Shown here: piece by piece, positions 45,160 to 54,739 of the stretch
Layout: each line of letters starts with the position of its first letter
Numbering within the stretch: the first letter of the stretch is position 1
Assembly (NCBI RefSeq): GCF_003473485.1
Contig: NC_053044.1
Span: forward strand, 24,177,591-24,241,590
Reading direction: 5' to 3'
DNA from: Medicago truncatula
Taxonomy: Eukaryota; Streptophyta; Magnoliopsida; Fabales; Fabaceae
Length of the DNA stretch: 64,000 nucleotides
Notes under the pieces: model-generated
Told to the model about the DNA's origin: nothing
Database searches by the model: none
Seen by the model: only the letters and a program-made list of their open reading frames with translations
Made by a program: the position numbers and the translations under genes

Positions 45160-48100
45160 CTAGCCTTTGAATCTTTGAAGAAAGCCAGTTTTAGAAAGAA
45201 GCCTTGATAAAAAACCCTTGTTGCCATTATCAGTATCTTTTTCTTTGGCATTGCTTAAGTTACTTATGAGAGACCAATGTATATCAAAGTCAGGCTGGTA
45301 GCCTTTTTCCTGCATGGCTTGCACGAGATATGACGCCTTCTTAAGATTCTTTTCCATGTGATAACTTTTAATTACAGTGGAATACATTTTTCTCGTCGGC
45401 TTTTCGCCTCCACAAATCATGTCCACTAGGAACTGTTCTGCTTGTTCTGTCCTCCCATGTTCGCAGAAGCTAAACATAAGCATTTCCACCGTGTCGATTC
45501 TTGGTTTGAAATTCAAGTTTAGCATTTCATAATAAAAATTTGAAGCTGTGTCCAACTCATTTTGAGCACAGAATCCATAAATGAGAAAATCATAGCTCGT
45601 TGAAATAGGAATGTTGGATTTCTTTAGCATTATGTTCATAAGATGAACCGCCTTCTTTAATCTTCCAAACTCACAAAAACGCTTAATCAAGTAATTGTAA
45701 TCAATATTATCGGGAGTTAGAGATTCTTCTTCCATCCTGTCCAAAAAACATTCTGCATTTTCCATAAAACCACGGGAAAGAAGGCTTTCCACAATTCTTG
45801 TTTGGATGAGAGAATCATGTATCCATCCTCTAAATCCCATCCCTCGACTCAATTCCATAGCTTTTTGTAGCTCGCCGACATCACACAGACTGCTTATTAC
45901 CTTCCTCAAGCTGCGGTCACTCGGTTTTAGTCCCTTTGAAATCATGGTAGTAAGATAATGCAAAGAACTGGACAAATCCTTACATTGCAAGAAACCATAG
46001 ACAAGATAGTTTTGACCAACTTCGTCGAGTACAATTTTCTTCTCTTTCATATCAGTTAGTATCTTCTTAACATCCAACTGGTTTCCACTTGACAAAAGAT
46101 AGAAAATAAGAATGTTATATACGATAACACCGTCAAGTGAACATTGTGCAACCATAAGGTTCTTTAAGCTCAGTGCAAACGGGACTCTACCCTTCATACA
46201 CATCGATCGCACCAAGTTCCTGTAACTTGAGAGGGAGAGCTCCCAACTATTTCTTATCACAACACCAAGTAGCTCCCCTACTTTTCTCAAATCATTAGCT
46301 TGACAATGACCCTGGATAAGCAGGTTACAAAGCTCGTCGTCTAAACTTAGTCCTGTCGATAACATATCCCGCAACAGAGAGTCTGCTTTCGCAACATTCC
46401 CCATATTACAAAATCCGCATATAAGCGCACGATGAGCAGCATGGAAAAATGAAGGCTGTTCTTTCAGAATGATATCTTTTAACGCAATAGCTTTGTCATA
46501 TCTATGAGCCTTACACAGTTGAGGGATTAACAAGACTGAAACATCCAAACAAGGTGCCAAATTTCTATCCATCATATCATCCAATATTGTAAAAGCTAGA
46601 GAAAATTTTCCCTCATTGCATAAGCCCCTTATAAGATTATTATAACAAGCATGATCCAAGAATAAACAATTTTGCAGCTGTTTTAAGACTACAAGTGCAG
46701 TACCTGTAAGACTCTTGGCAGAAAGTACTTCTAGAAATATATGATATATATCTAACCTTAGGTGAGGGTATGATAAAAGCATGATTTTAAGTAACTGCAA
46801 TGCTTCTGGAAGCATTTTCTGATGGCATATATGACCAATTAGAAGTTTAAATTCCTCCAATTTTGGTAACCATTTATTTGTGCAAGCAATGTTCCAGTAA
46901 TAATTGAAGTCCTTCATGTTTCCTTTTCTACATAAAGGCATGAATAACGAGGTATATGTCTCGCTCTCGATATGAAATTTGTTTTGAAGCATTTCATCAA
47001 GCATAGTTTTTGCTCTGCACAATAATCCCTTCTTGCTGTATGCCTGTACAACCAAATTCAGGGTTTCATGATCGAGTTCCCGGGCAGACCTCGGCATTTT
47101 CTCCAAAAGTTTGATCACTGACTTAATCTGTGAGCGAGATGAACAAAGCTGTCTCACTAACATCGAGAGTTCAGGCAACAACAATTCTTGATCCCAACAA
47201 AGCATTTCTTCAACCAAAACCAATGCATTTTTAAGGTTATTACTGCTGCATTCTTTTTTGACAGATGAACTGAAGTTCGGTAACACAGACTCTTCAAGAA
47301 TTGAAGCAATGTGGTTCTCAAACTCGTCTACATCTGTATCCAAATAAAGTCCATTTCCCATTTCGTCAAAGAACTCCGCTTTGAAAAGTTTCTTGTTGTT
47401 GTCTCGTTTCAACCTCACACTCAAAGGGTTCAATCCCAAAATCCGAAACGCCTTTGAAAGCGGACTCTCCATCGAAGAAAGTTTAACCAAACCACGTTTC
47501 TCCATTTCGCAAACCAAACTTTTCACTTTATCAAACCGCCTAGACTTACAATACCCTGCTACAAGAACCCTATAAGTCGAAATATCAGGTGCTGTTCCTC
47601 TATCAATCATCTCATCAAGAATATCTTTAGCATTTTCTAACATACTTACTTTAAACAAACCACTTATAAGAGCATTATAAGTACATAAACGAGGCACTAA
47701 ACTTTTCAATGACATAATCGATAGATAACTCAATGCATCTTTCATCTTCCCTTTATGACAACTCCAACCAATTAATATCCCATAGGTTACTTCATCAGGA
47801 CAAAAACCTACACTTTCTAGTTCCTTCAAAAACAAACCTGCTCTTTCTACACCATAGCTTTTGCACATAGAATTCACAACTCTATTACCAGCTATTACAC
47901 TAGGAGCACAATTCACTTCAACAAAGAAACTAATCAAATCTTTAAAATCCTTCTTCTCACAATATCCAAATGCCATTTCATCAAAAACCAAGCTACTAAC
48001 CTGAGTAAACTCGTAGTTTTTCAAATGCAAAACCTTCCTAATCAAGCTTCTTGCTTCCTGAATCCTCCCATCGATACAAAGCAAAACCATAACATCCTCC

Positions 48101-48762
48101 ATATTTCTCATCTCATCACAACTCAATGGTTCCCCCAATTCCACCAAATCAAACGCCACGCGAAACGCAATCTTTGTTCTCTTCATCTTCACCAAGTAAT
48201 CAAGTAAAACTCGCTGACACAACCTCGAAGGAACCATTCCTCTTTCCTTCATACCCTCATACACAAAAACAGCTTTTTCCAATTCCTTCACACCAACATA
48301 CCCTTCAATTAGTTTCTCAAAAATATCGCCACCAATTGCATTAAACGAAACTCCTTGACCCTCTAACGAACTAATCAAATTCTCAGCTTCCCTAAACAAC
48401 CCAACACGAACAAGAAGCAATATCATAACCTCATAAGATTTCAAAAAATGGGTTTCATTTTTCTCAACACCCCATTTGAAAATTTCATACAAAGATTTCA
48501 CCTTTTCAACAGGGGCAACAACTTTTGCACACTCAGATTGAAAACCAAGCAAAATTTGGAGGACTTGTTGGGGTTTTAAAACTGGGATTCTCCAAAATTG
48601 GCGGGTGATTTGAGGGATGACTGTGGAAAGTTGTAGAAGGTGGGGTGTGAGAGAAGAATTAGGGGGTGTAGTTGGTGGTGTGTTGGTGGTGAGGTGGTGG
48701 AGGGAAGATAGAGTGTGAGGGGAGTGGCGGCGGAGAGTGGTGAGGGAGTTGAGTTTGAGCAT
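45160..48762 (-). CDS. P-class pentatricopeptide repeat protein, 1,200 aa
   Basis: A single-exon gene. The N-terminus is rich in Leu, Ser, Thr, His and Arg without acidic residues (MLKLNSLTTLRRHSPHTLSS), consistent with an organelle, probably mitochondrial, targeting peptide. PPR motifs start near residue 105 and recur every 35 residues (for example VTYGILIGWSCHKGKMKDAL, CTYNALISGLFKVSMLENAK, STYRVLVAGYCKSRRFDKVK). A less regular segment at about 430-520 (NPLSVRLKRDNNKKLFKAEF) separates these from a second long run to about residue 1165. There are no E, DYW or SMR domains. Length and layout recall Arabidopsis At5g15280, a P-class protein; this is from memory. P-class PPR proteins bind specific organelle transcripts and affect their processing, stability or translation. 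The 3' quarter is duplicated at 33864-34818. Confidence 0.92.
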   Translation of the reverse strand: MLKLNSLTTLRRHSPHTLSSLHHLTTNTPPTTPPNSSLTPHLLQLSTVIPQITRQFWRIPVLKPQQVLQILLGFQSECAKVVAPVEKVKSLYEIFKWGVEKNETHFLKSYEVMILLLVRVGLFREAENLISSLEGQGVSFNAIGGDIFEKLIEGYVGVKELEKAVFVYEGMKERGMVPSRLCQRVLLDYLVKMKRTKIAFRVAFDLVELGEPLSCDEMRNMEDVMVLLCIDGRIQEARSLIRKVLHLKNYEFTQVSSLVFDEMAFGYCEKKDFKDLISFFVEVNCAPSVIAGNRVVNSMCKSYGVERAGLFLKELESVGFCPDEVTYGILIGWSCHKGKMKDALSYLSIMSLKSLVPRLCTYNALISGLFKVSMLENAKDILDEMIDRGTAPDISTYRVLVAGYCKSRRFDKVKSLVCEMEKRGLVKLSSMESPLSKAFRILGLNPLSVRLKRDNNKKLFKAEFFDEMGNGLYLDTDVDEFENHIASILEESVLPNFSSSVKKECSSNNLKNALVLVEEMLCWDQELLLPELSMLVRQLCSSRSQIKSVIKLLEKMPRSARELDHETLNLVVQAYSKKGLLCRAKTMLDEMLQNKFHIESETYTSLFMPLCRKGNMKDFNYYWNIACTNKWLPKLEEFKLLIGHICHQKMLPEALQLLKIMLLSYPHLRLDIYHIFLEVLSAKSLTGTALVVLKQLQNCLFLDHACYNNLIRGLCNEGKFSLAFTILDDMMDRNLAPCLDVSVLLIPQLCKAHRYDKAIALKDIILKEQPSFFHAAHRALICGFCNMGNVAKADSLLRDMLSTGLSLDDELCNLLIQGHCQANDLRKVGELLGVVIRNSWELSLSSYRNLVRSMCMKGRVPFALSLKNLMVAQCSLDGVIVYNILIFYLLSSGNQLDVKKILTDMKEKKIVLDEVGQNYLVYGFLQCKDLSSSLHYLTTMISKGLKPSDRSLRKVISSLCDVGELQKAMELSRGMGFRGWIHDSLIQTRIVESLLSRGFMENAECFLDRMEEESLTPDNIDYNYLIKRFCEFGRLKKAVHLMNIMLKKSNIPISTSYDFLIYGFCAQNELDTASNFYYEMLNLNFKPRIDTVEMLMFSFCEHGRTEQAEQFLVDMICGGEKPTRKMYSTVIKSYHMEKNLKKASYLVQAMQEKGYQPDFDIHWSLISNLSNAKEKDTDNGNKGFLSRLLSKTGFLQRFKG

Positions 48763-48772
48763 TCGATGGCAT
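48659..48772 (-). promoter_or_regulatory. Overlapping upstream ATG frame of the PPR gene
   Basis: An ATG at 48772-48770, 10 nt before the PPR start and out of frame, opens a 37-codon frame (MPSNAQTQLPHHS...) that ends at 48659 inside the PPR coding region. If it lies in the mRNA it could reduce initiation at 48762. Whether it is used is unknown. Confidence 0.3.
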
Positions 48773-49227
48773 GGGAAGGTTTAGTGGAATTGTTGAGTGG
48801 AAATGAAATTGGGTGTGGCGGCGTTGGTAGTGGTGGTGGCGGTGTTGACGGTGGTGGAAATGGTGGGTTTGATGTCGGAGAGACAAGGTCTTGGAAGCTT
48901 AGAAGTTAGAACCGTAACATATAGTTTCATCAGAGGTGTTTGTCGGAAAAACTACTTTAGATTTTGTTATACTAATCATTTTTGTTAATAAAACTAGAGG
49001 AGTGATATTTGAAGAACCATTTGGTTGATAACTTTTGGGACAATCATAATTTATAAAGAAAAAGTTGATATTTGCACGAAAACTAAAGCAATTGAGAGAT
49101 AAAGTAAAAAGTAACGTGAGTATAAGAGAGAAAGTTGTCACAAAATAGATGTTCAAATATCATTTCTCTAAAAATTATAACAAAATATAACTAAAAAATA
49201 TCTTTTCATTGACTCACCTCTAATATA
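48763..49227. other. Upstream region of the PPR gene
   Basis: GC-richer next to the start codon, then AT-rich. No defined promoter element could be assigned with confidence and no other gene is seen. Confidence 0.4.
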
Positions 49228-49486
49228 CTCCCTCCGTTTCAAAATACATGTTCAATTTTTGCAACGTGCACTATTCACTTCACTTACTTTGACCATACTT
49301 TTTAATTAATATATAAATATAAATATTAGCATGTAAGATGTTGTTTGATTTGTCTCGACAAATATTTTCAAAATATTAAATTTTTATAATTTTTTACTTT
49401 AGAAAATTAAAGATATTAACAGTCAAAATTATGCATTGGCATATGTGAAATGGTTGACTTGGACATGTATTTTGAAACGGATGGAG
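49228..49486. mobile_element. Stowaway (Tc1/mariner) MITE, 259 bp
   Basis: The ends CTCCCTCCGTTTCAAAATAC and the inverse of GTATTTTGAAACGGATGGAG are diagnostic of plant Stowaway elements. TA flanks both ends (49226-49227 and 49487-49488), the expected target duplication. Confidence 0.92.
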
Positions 49487-49694
49487 TATCATATATGAGT
49501 TCAACTCTCCTGGTTAGCGTGAAGATATTTTTTGTACGCGATATTTAAATACATTTGTAAATATCTTTTACATTGGCTTTTAAACTATTGTTTATAAAGA
49601 GTGATGTAATTTGTCTTGAAAAAATCAAGTGTGAACTTATCATTAAGAAAGGTGAGACGTTAGATCTTCGATTATTTGGAAAACATGTGTTGTT

Positions 49695-50537
49695 GTGAAG
49701 CTCGGATACGAGATACGATACGGATATGATACTGCACCGATACGTCGATATGAAAAAATTTCAAAAATCAAGATAGGATACGGCTGGGATACGTTAATAA
49801 AAAATTATATAATTAAATGTACAATATAATTATTATTATTATTTTTTTGAAGAAGTTAAAATGAAATTTATTAAAATCACAGTGAATCCTAACCAACACA
49901 AGAAATGCTAGACTAGGTGTCGTATTATAACCATTTTTTTTAATATGCAAATATATTAACAAACACAAGAAACCAGTCACAGGTTCGTAGCACATCAACA
50001 TGAATATAAATAATATTGACGATTAAGAGAGTGGTGATTAGTCAATTACATACACAATATATACCAAAAAGAGCACCATCGGTGCTATACTATATCCAAA
50101 AAGAACATTGTTAGTGTTATACTATATCGATCTAAAAAAGAAGCATTATATCGAAAAAAGAACACATCGATACTCAATAGTTAAGTTATTTTATTTAACA
50201 TTAATCGTCTCAATCTCCTCTCCACCATTTCCATCAACAATATACAAACCAGCTTCCAAATCTGGTTCATCCAAAGACAACTCTACTAACTCAATTACAA
50301 AAAAAAAAAAATAGAAATCAAAATAATATAAAAAAAATACACGTATCCGTGTGTATCGGAACAAATAGAAGTATCATTCGCGTATCCGGAACGTATAGAA
50401 AAGTATCGGATAATTATTTTTTTTTTTTAAATAAATTTTAATATTCGGATACTCTCCGAATACGTGTCGGGCAGGTATCGATGCAAGATACGCATGAGAT
50501 ATGATACGTCATTCATTTTGAAGTATCGGGGCTTCAC
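49695..50537. mobile_element. Inverted-repeat element rich in GATACG motifs, about 840 bp
   Basis: The ends GTGAAGCTCGGATACG and GTGAAGCCCCGATAC are inverted repeats. Both subterminal regions contain many GATACG/CGTATC repeats (49700-49790 and 50340-50530). Flanks CATGTGTTGTT and TATGTCTTGAT are similar (8 of 11) and may be a decayed target duplication. The centre (about 49840-50030) holds a T-run and LINE-3'-end-like sequence that may be a nested insertion. No coding region. Confidence 0.6.
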
Positions 50538-50625
50538 ATATGTCTTGATAACAATGATAAAAGTCTTGTTGATGTTACACATTCAAATATCGGGATGTTC
50601 TCGAGATAAAAGTTGTCGCTGTAAC

Positions 50626-51195
50626 CAAGCACGGATCTACCTTATAGCAAATGGGGGCAGCTGACCCCACAGCTTACATATTTTTGAAGCACCTAATTGG
50701 ATATTTTGAAGCTATGCCCCCACATCTAATAGTGTTTTGTCCCCACACGTTTCCAAATTATACATGGGAAGCCATTTGTTTCTTAAAAAAACGAGATATA
50801 TGGGTTATGAAAGAGGTATACAGTTGCAGCAAATGAAATAGTAATAAAAATCAACTTATATCCACACATACACCCCACACCCAAAATACAAAATAAAAAT
50901 TTAAACTATCTCGCTACATTCGTTAGAGTATTTAATGAGATTAAAACTAAAATAAAAATCTTACAACTCTTTTAAATATAACAAAGACACATACAAAACA
51001 CTTATAATTCTTAGATGTTCATGACTTACTCCGTGAGTTTCTTGTTAGGCTCTTTATTTTTATATATTCTATACTACAATTTTTGTAATCTTCAACTTTT
51101 TATTTAGTAAAAATGATCAATATTGCCATTTTATCGCTTCTATTATACATTTTTTATCATGCCCCCACTATTCAAAATTTCTGGATCCGTCCCTG
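50626..51195. mobile_element. Non-autonomous hAT element, 570 bp
   Basis: The ends CAAGCACGGATCTACC and CAGGGACGGATCCAG (inverse of the right end) form imperfect terminal repeats of the hAT type. A perfect 8-bp direct repeat GCTGTAAC flanks the element (50618-50625 and 51196-51203), the hAT signature length. Subterminal GGGGGCA motifs occur at both sides. The interior has only short open frames. Confidence 0.9.
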
Positions 51196-51203
51196 GCTGT
51201 AAC

Positions 51204-52215
51204 TAGCAATATCATTATGGAAAAGGTTGTAAAATGAACTTATGTGACGATGTTTCCGGTTCCAAAACACATTTCATCAACGGGCCAGTTAGTTCTTCCC
51301 AAATCGCAAAGATTAATCTGAACCGTCCCTTCCAGATAAAAAACCCCTCAACACATCCACGGTGACCCTCTAGCCGCATATCTCATGTCTCGTTGAATTA
51401 AGGTTATTTGATGGGTTTTTACCTTAATCATTTGTTTTTCTAGTTATTTAATAATTCGAAAGAAATTTCTTTTTCTTATACAACTAATGTATCTTGGAAA
51501 TATTTTTTATGTGATGAATTATTGTCTTGTCAAGGTGTTGTCTGTTTATTCATTTATTTTGCAAACAGTTGTTTTACTTGTTTAATATCGTCAACCTTCA
51601 CTATTTTCTTCTTTATCTTACAAAGTTCAGATGTAACAAGTTTGATTATAAAAATTAATTCTTCAGACAAAATCAAATTTTACTCAAAGACAACTAAACA
51701 TGTCAAAATCAATTATATATCTTTAAAATCAATTTTGGCTCCTCCAAAAGTGAAACCAAATATCCACTAAAAAAGAGAACAAAAAGATTTTGAAAGCGTG
51801 TAGCTCAAAGTAACCCAATAATTAAAAAAGGTAAAACCATTATAAAGATAAGAGAACTTCTCCACGCAATCAACGGAATAAAAATGAACACCTAATAATA
51901 TACACTTTAAACATATTCACATTTTTACCTAAAAAAAAAAAGAAGCAGATTCACATTTTATTCATAAAACCATTTTATTAGACTTTGTCTTAGCTGACAA
52001 TAACTCAATTTCTTACATCACAAGCAACAAACTAGACTCATTTTTGAAGAAAAATACACCAATTCACTAATTTTTAACTGTTCTACATTTTAGAATAACC
52101 AACTTTCTCTAGTCACATTTACCCCCTACAAACCATATCATTGGGAACAAATGAAATTCTGATTCTCCACAATCCACATATAAATGGTATGTATTCAACT
52201 CAAACACTTAACCAT
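51204..52215. other. Intergenic, AT-rich
   Basis: No supported feature. The part adjacent to 52216 probably includes the 3' untranslated region of the STIG1-like gene. Confidence 0.5.
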
Positions 52216-52758
52216 TTAAAATTCCTCCTTTGGATCAATAGGTGGTGGGGGATAATGATAGGATGGGATCCATGGTATTTGTGGCGGCTTAGGTCGCATT
52301 CGCTTTGACGGTTTCACAAGAAATGGAGAAGATCCCATCCCGTAACCACACATACCAAAGAAGCAGAGTTCGTCCAACGGGCATCTATGTCCACACTTAC
52401 CACAATTAAAAATACTTAAGTTTATATCCCTGCATAAACCTCTACAACATTTCCAATTAAAAGGACATCTAATACCACACAACCCACAATTGTTTCTATC
52501 CGATGTTACATTCACACAACGGTTTCGACAACACATACTCCTGGGTGGAAATTCTCCTCTGCTGCACATCCATGGTCTGCCGCGGCACCCTAAAGGCCTT
52601 AGTTTCATGGCACTTTTTAGCCATGGTGAATTTGATGATGAAACACTAGTGACATTTTGGGACAAATTAGCATTTGGCATTGAATTTCCCTCTATATAGA
52701 TCAAAACCAACATTAGATATGTCACAAATGCTAAACCATGTACTTGAATTATATTCAT
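52216..52758 (-). CDS. STIG1-like secreted cysteine-rich protein, 180 aa
   Basis: A single-exon gene. Residues 1-25 form a signal peptide (hydrophobic core LAFVTYLMLVLIYI). The mature part carries two similar Cys modules: CCRNRCVNVTSDRNNCGLCG / CPFNWKCCRGLC, and NCGKCGHRC / CPLDELCFFGMCG. This is the pattern of the STIG1 family (stigma-specific protein 1), whose members are secreted to the pistil exudate or apoplast and in tomato bind a pollen receptor kinase. Two N-glycosylation sequons (NVT) are visible. A 40-residue basic and proline-rich tail (KPPQIPWIPSYHYPPPP) follows the last Cys; most STIG1 proteins I know end soon after that Cys. Function in this plant is inferred only. Confidence 0.88.
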   Translation of the reverse strand: MNIIQVHGLAFVTYLMLVLIYIEGNSMPNANLSQNVTSVSSSNSPWLKSAMKLRPLGCRGRPWMCSRGEFPPRSMCCRNRCVNVTSDRNNCGLCGIRCPFNWKCCRGLCRDINLSIFNCGKCGHRCPLDELCFFGMCGYGMGSSPFLVKPSKRMRPKPPQIPWIPSYHYPPPPIDPKEEF

Positions 52759-52840
52759 GATGAAATGGGTTAAATTAAGGACATGGATTAATTTTTTTAA
52801 TAGCAGATGTAATTATATTAATAAGAAAGGATAGTATAAG

Positions 52841-52850
52841 TTTTATATAG
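52841..52850 (-). promoter_or_regulatory. TATA box of the STIG1-like gene
   Basis: The minus strand reads CTATATAAAA about 85 bp upstream of the start codon (52758), within TATA-rich sequence. Confidence 0.55.
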
Positions 52851-52870
52851 ATATATATAGAGAGATATTG

Positions 52871-54739
52871 TGCCAAAAAACGTTTGATTTTCGTACAATC
52901 AAAAGGATAATCATTGGATTTGGAATATGCATCATGTTTCTCTTACACTATGTGGGCTCATGCTATGGGGGGTTAACATTGTTCTCATGTTTGTATTGTG
53001 AAAATGCTAGCTCTATTTGGCTTTTTAACAAATGCTTTAGGTTTAACGTGGGTTTTCACTCAAGAAAATTGAGTGATAAGTGTTATTTACTCAAGAAATG
53101 TATCTTGTTGGATAAACATTCACACGCTAATTCACATGATTTTTTTTATTTTACAAAGGATGCATTTGCGTGTAGAAAAACTTTGTTGGATAAACATAAC
53201 CAAAATCTTATTAGGTTAAAAACTTGTTAACTAAAAAAGATTCAATTTTGTCTTCATCTTATTTGGCTTGCTTGTGTTCGGAGTGTTTCCAAGGAAAGAA
53301 AACTTCTATCTTGTGATTTAAGGTTTCGATTCATCATCTTTGATAAGTTTTATAATTTATTTTTTGATCTGCATGCTAGGTGGGTAAATCACTTGGTGTA
53401 TCTTGAGATGTCTATTTAGTATTTCTTCTATTTTGTTTCGTCGGTTTGCTATTCCATGAAAGCCTCACGCACTAATAGTAGTATTTAATTAATGGGAGTT
53501 TCTACGGTGCAGTCAGGAAACTGACTTTTTTAAAAAAATTAATTTTGATTTTAATGTTTGATTCATTTTTAAATTGTTGATTACTGATTAATGATCAATA
53601 GTATATTCATCTAGTAATGCTTGCAACATCTTAGACTTACAGGTACTATTTTATCGTTGGAATCTTTAACATGCAAATAGCGTTGATGATATTATGTGAT
53701 AGTCTTAAGTGTTACACTTTGTAGAGTGTTATGCTTAGAACAAGTTATGATAAAATTATATTAAGTGTAGTCTTGTTAACCTGATGAATTGATGATAATA
53801 TGAGGGCTGAACTTTTGATGTCATTCTACAAATAGTGGGGTGTTACTCATTACATTTTTGATGTTATAGTGTCAAATTCACAAAAAAAAAAATCATTCTT
53901 ATAACTTCACCATAAAATTTTCCTTAATTTATTTTCATGTTAACCAGGCCCAGGACATTAGTTAAGGTTACTAAAAAAGGAAATTATATAGTAGTTAACA
54001 TTGAAATTGTATAATTAATTTATAAAAAGTCAAAAAAGTTTCTTTTTATGGTAATAACTTCCTTTTTTAATATCCTTAACAAATATCCCTGGAACACCGG
54101 TTAGCATGACCCAAGATTTAAGAACAAACGGCCACTAAAATCTTGTGAGCATGAATGTCTGAAAAAAGTGACTCATGTAATCCGATTTCAACGATAAATA
54201 ATAATATAAGATTCAAAGGCCGCCCAACTTGCATCTATATCAAACACATTATTAGTGCTAAATAATCAACATTTAAATACCCATTCTTTTGCCACAAAAG
54301 TGGTCCAAAAAGACAACAGAGAAATCGTCAATTTGGTTTTCTAAATAATTTATTTACTACCCTTTGACTATGGTCCACGCAAACATTGTTATTATATAGC
54401 TAGTATGAGATTATGTAGCAAAATTTAAGTTTTCTACTCTAATAAAATGATTTTTTTTACTGGTGTTCTAATAAAATTATATTATACAATTCAAAAGGGT
54501 GGTAACAATGTTCAACCTAAAGCTCCAAAGAGCAATTATTACATCATATTTTTCAATAGACCATGAAACATAATATTCAAGCACCATCATAGAGAGCCAC
54601 TAGATATTAAATACAAGCCACTTATTCTATCAAGTTCTTGGAGCAATCATAATACTAAAACTTCAGACTTGAAGTTTATAACAGAAAGAACCACAGTAAA
54701 TTAAAATCACTATGCATTTATTCATCACAGCCTTGTTTG
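52871..54739. other. Intergenic between the STIG1-like gene and GGP
   Basis: A 120-codon open frame (52868-53230 plus) has no recognisable features and is not called. 53231-54500 is AT-rich without supported features. 54500-54739 probably contains the 3' untranslated region of the GGP gene on the minus strand. Confidence 0.5.

Larger units (their letters stand above)
34819..46087. repeat. F-box/PPR tandem duplication, unit B
   Basis: Colinear with unit A (22763-34818). The left edge lies at CAAGTATGGCCATACATACT, matching 22763 onward. The right edge is the position in the intact PPR gene (near 46080, GGTTTCCA) equivalent to the cut end of the unit A fragment. B-only insertions are at 35485, 40159, 41566 and 44651. 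Confidence 0.82.

Noticed and set aside
45160..48762. Antisense frames across the PPR gene (for example 47381-47575, 48025-48344 plus)
   Set aside because: They are shadows of the long PPR coding region.
52868..53230. 120-codon plus-strand frame next to the STIG1-like gene, with two LLDKH strings
   Set aside because: No domain, no clear signal peptide, no paralogue in the window, and AT-driven composition; it cannot be told from a chance frame.
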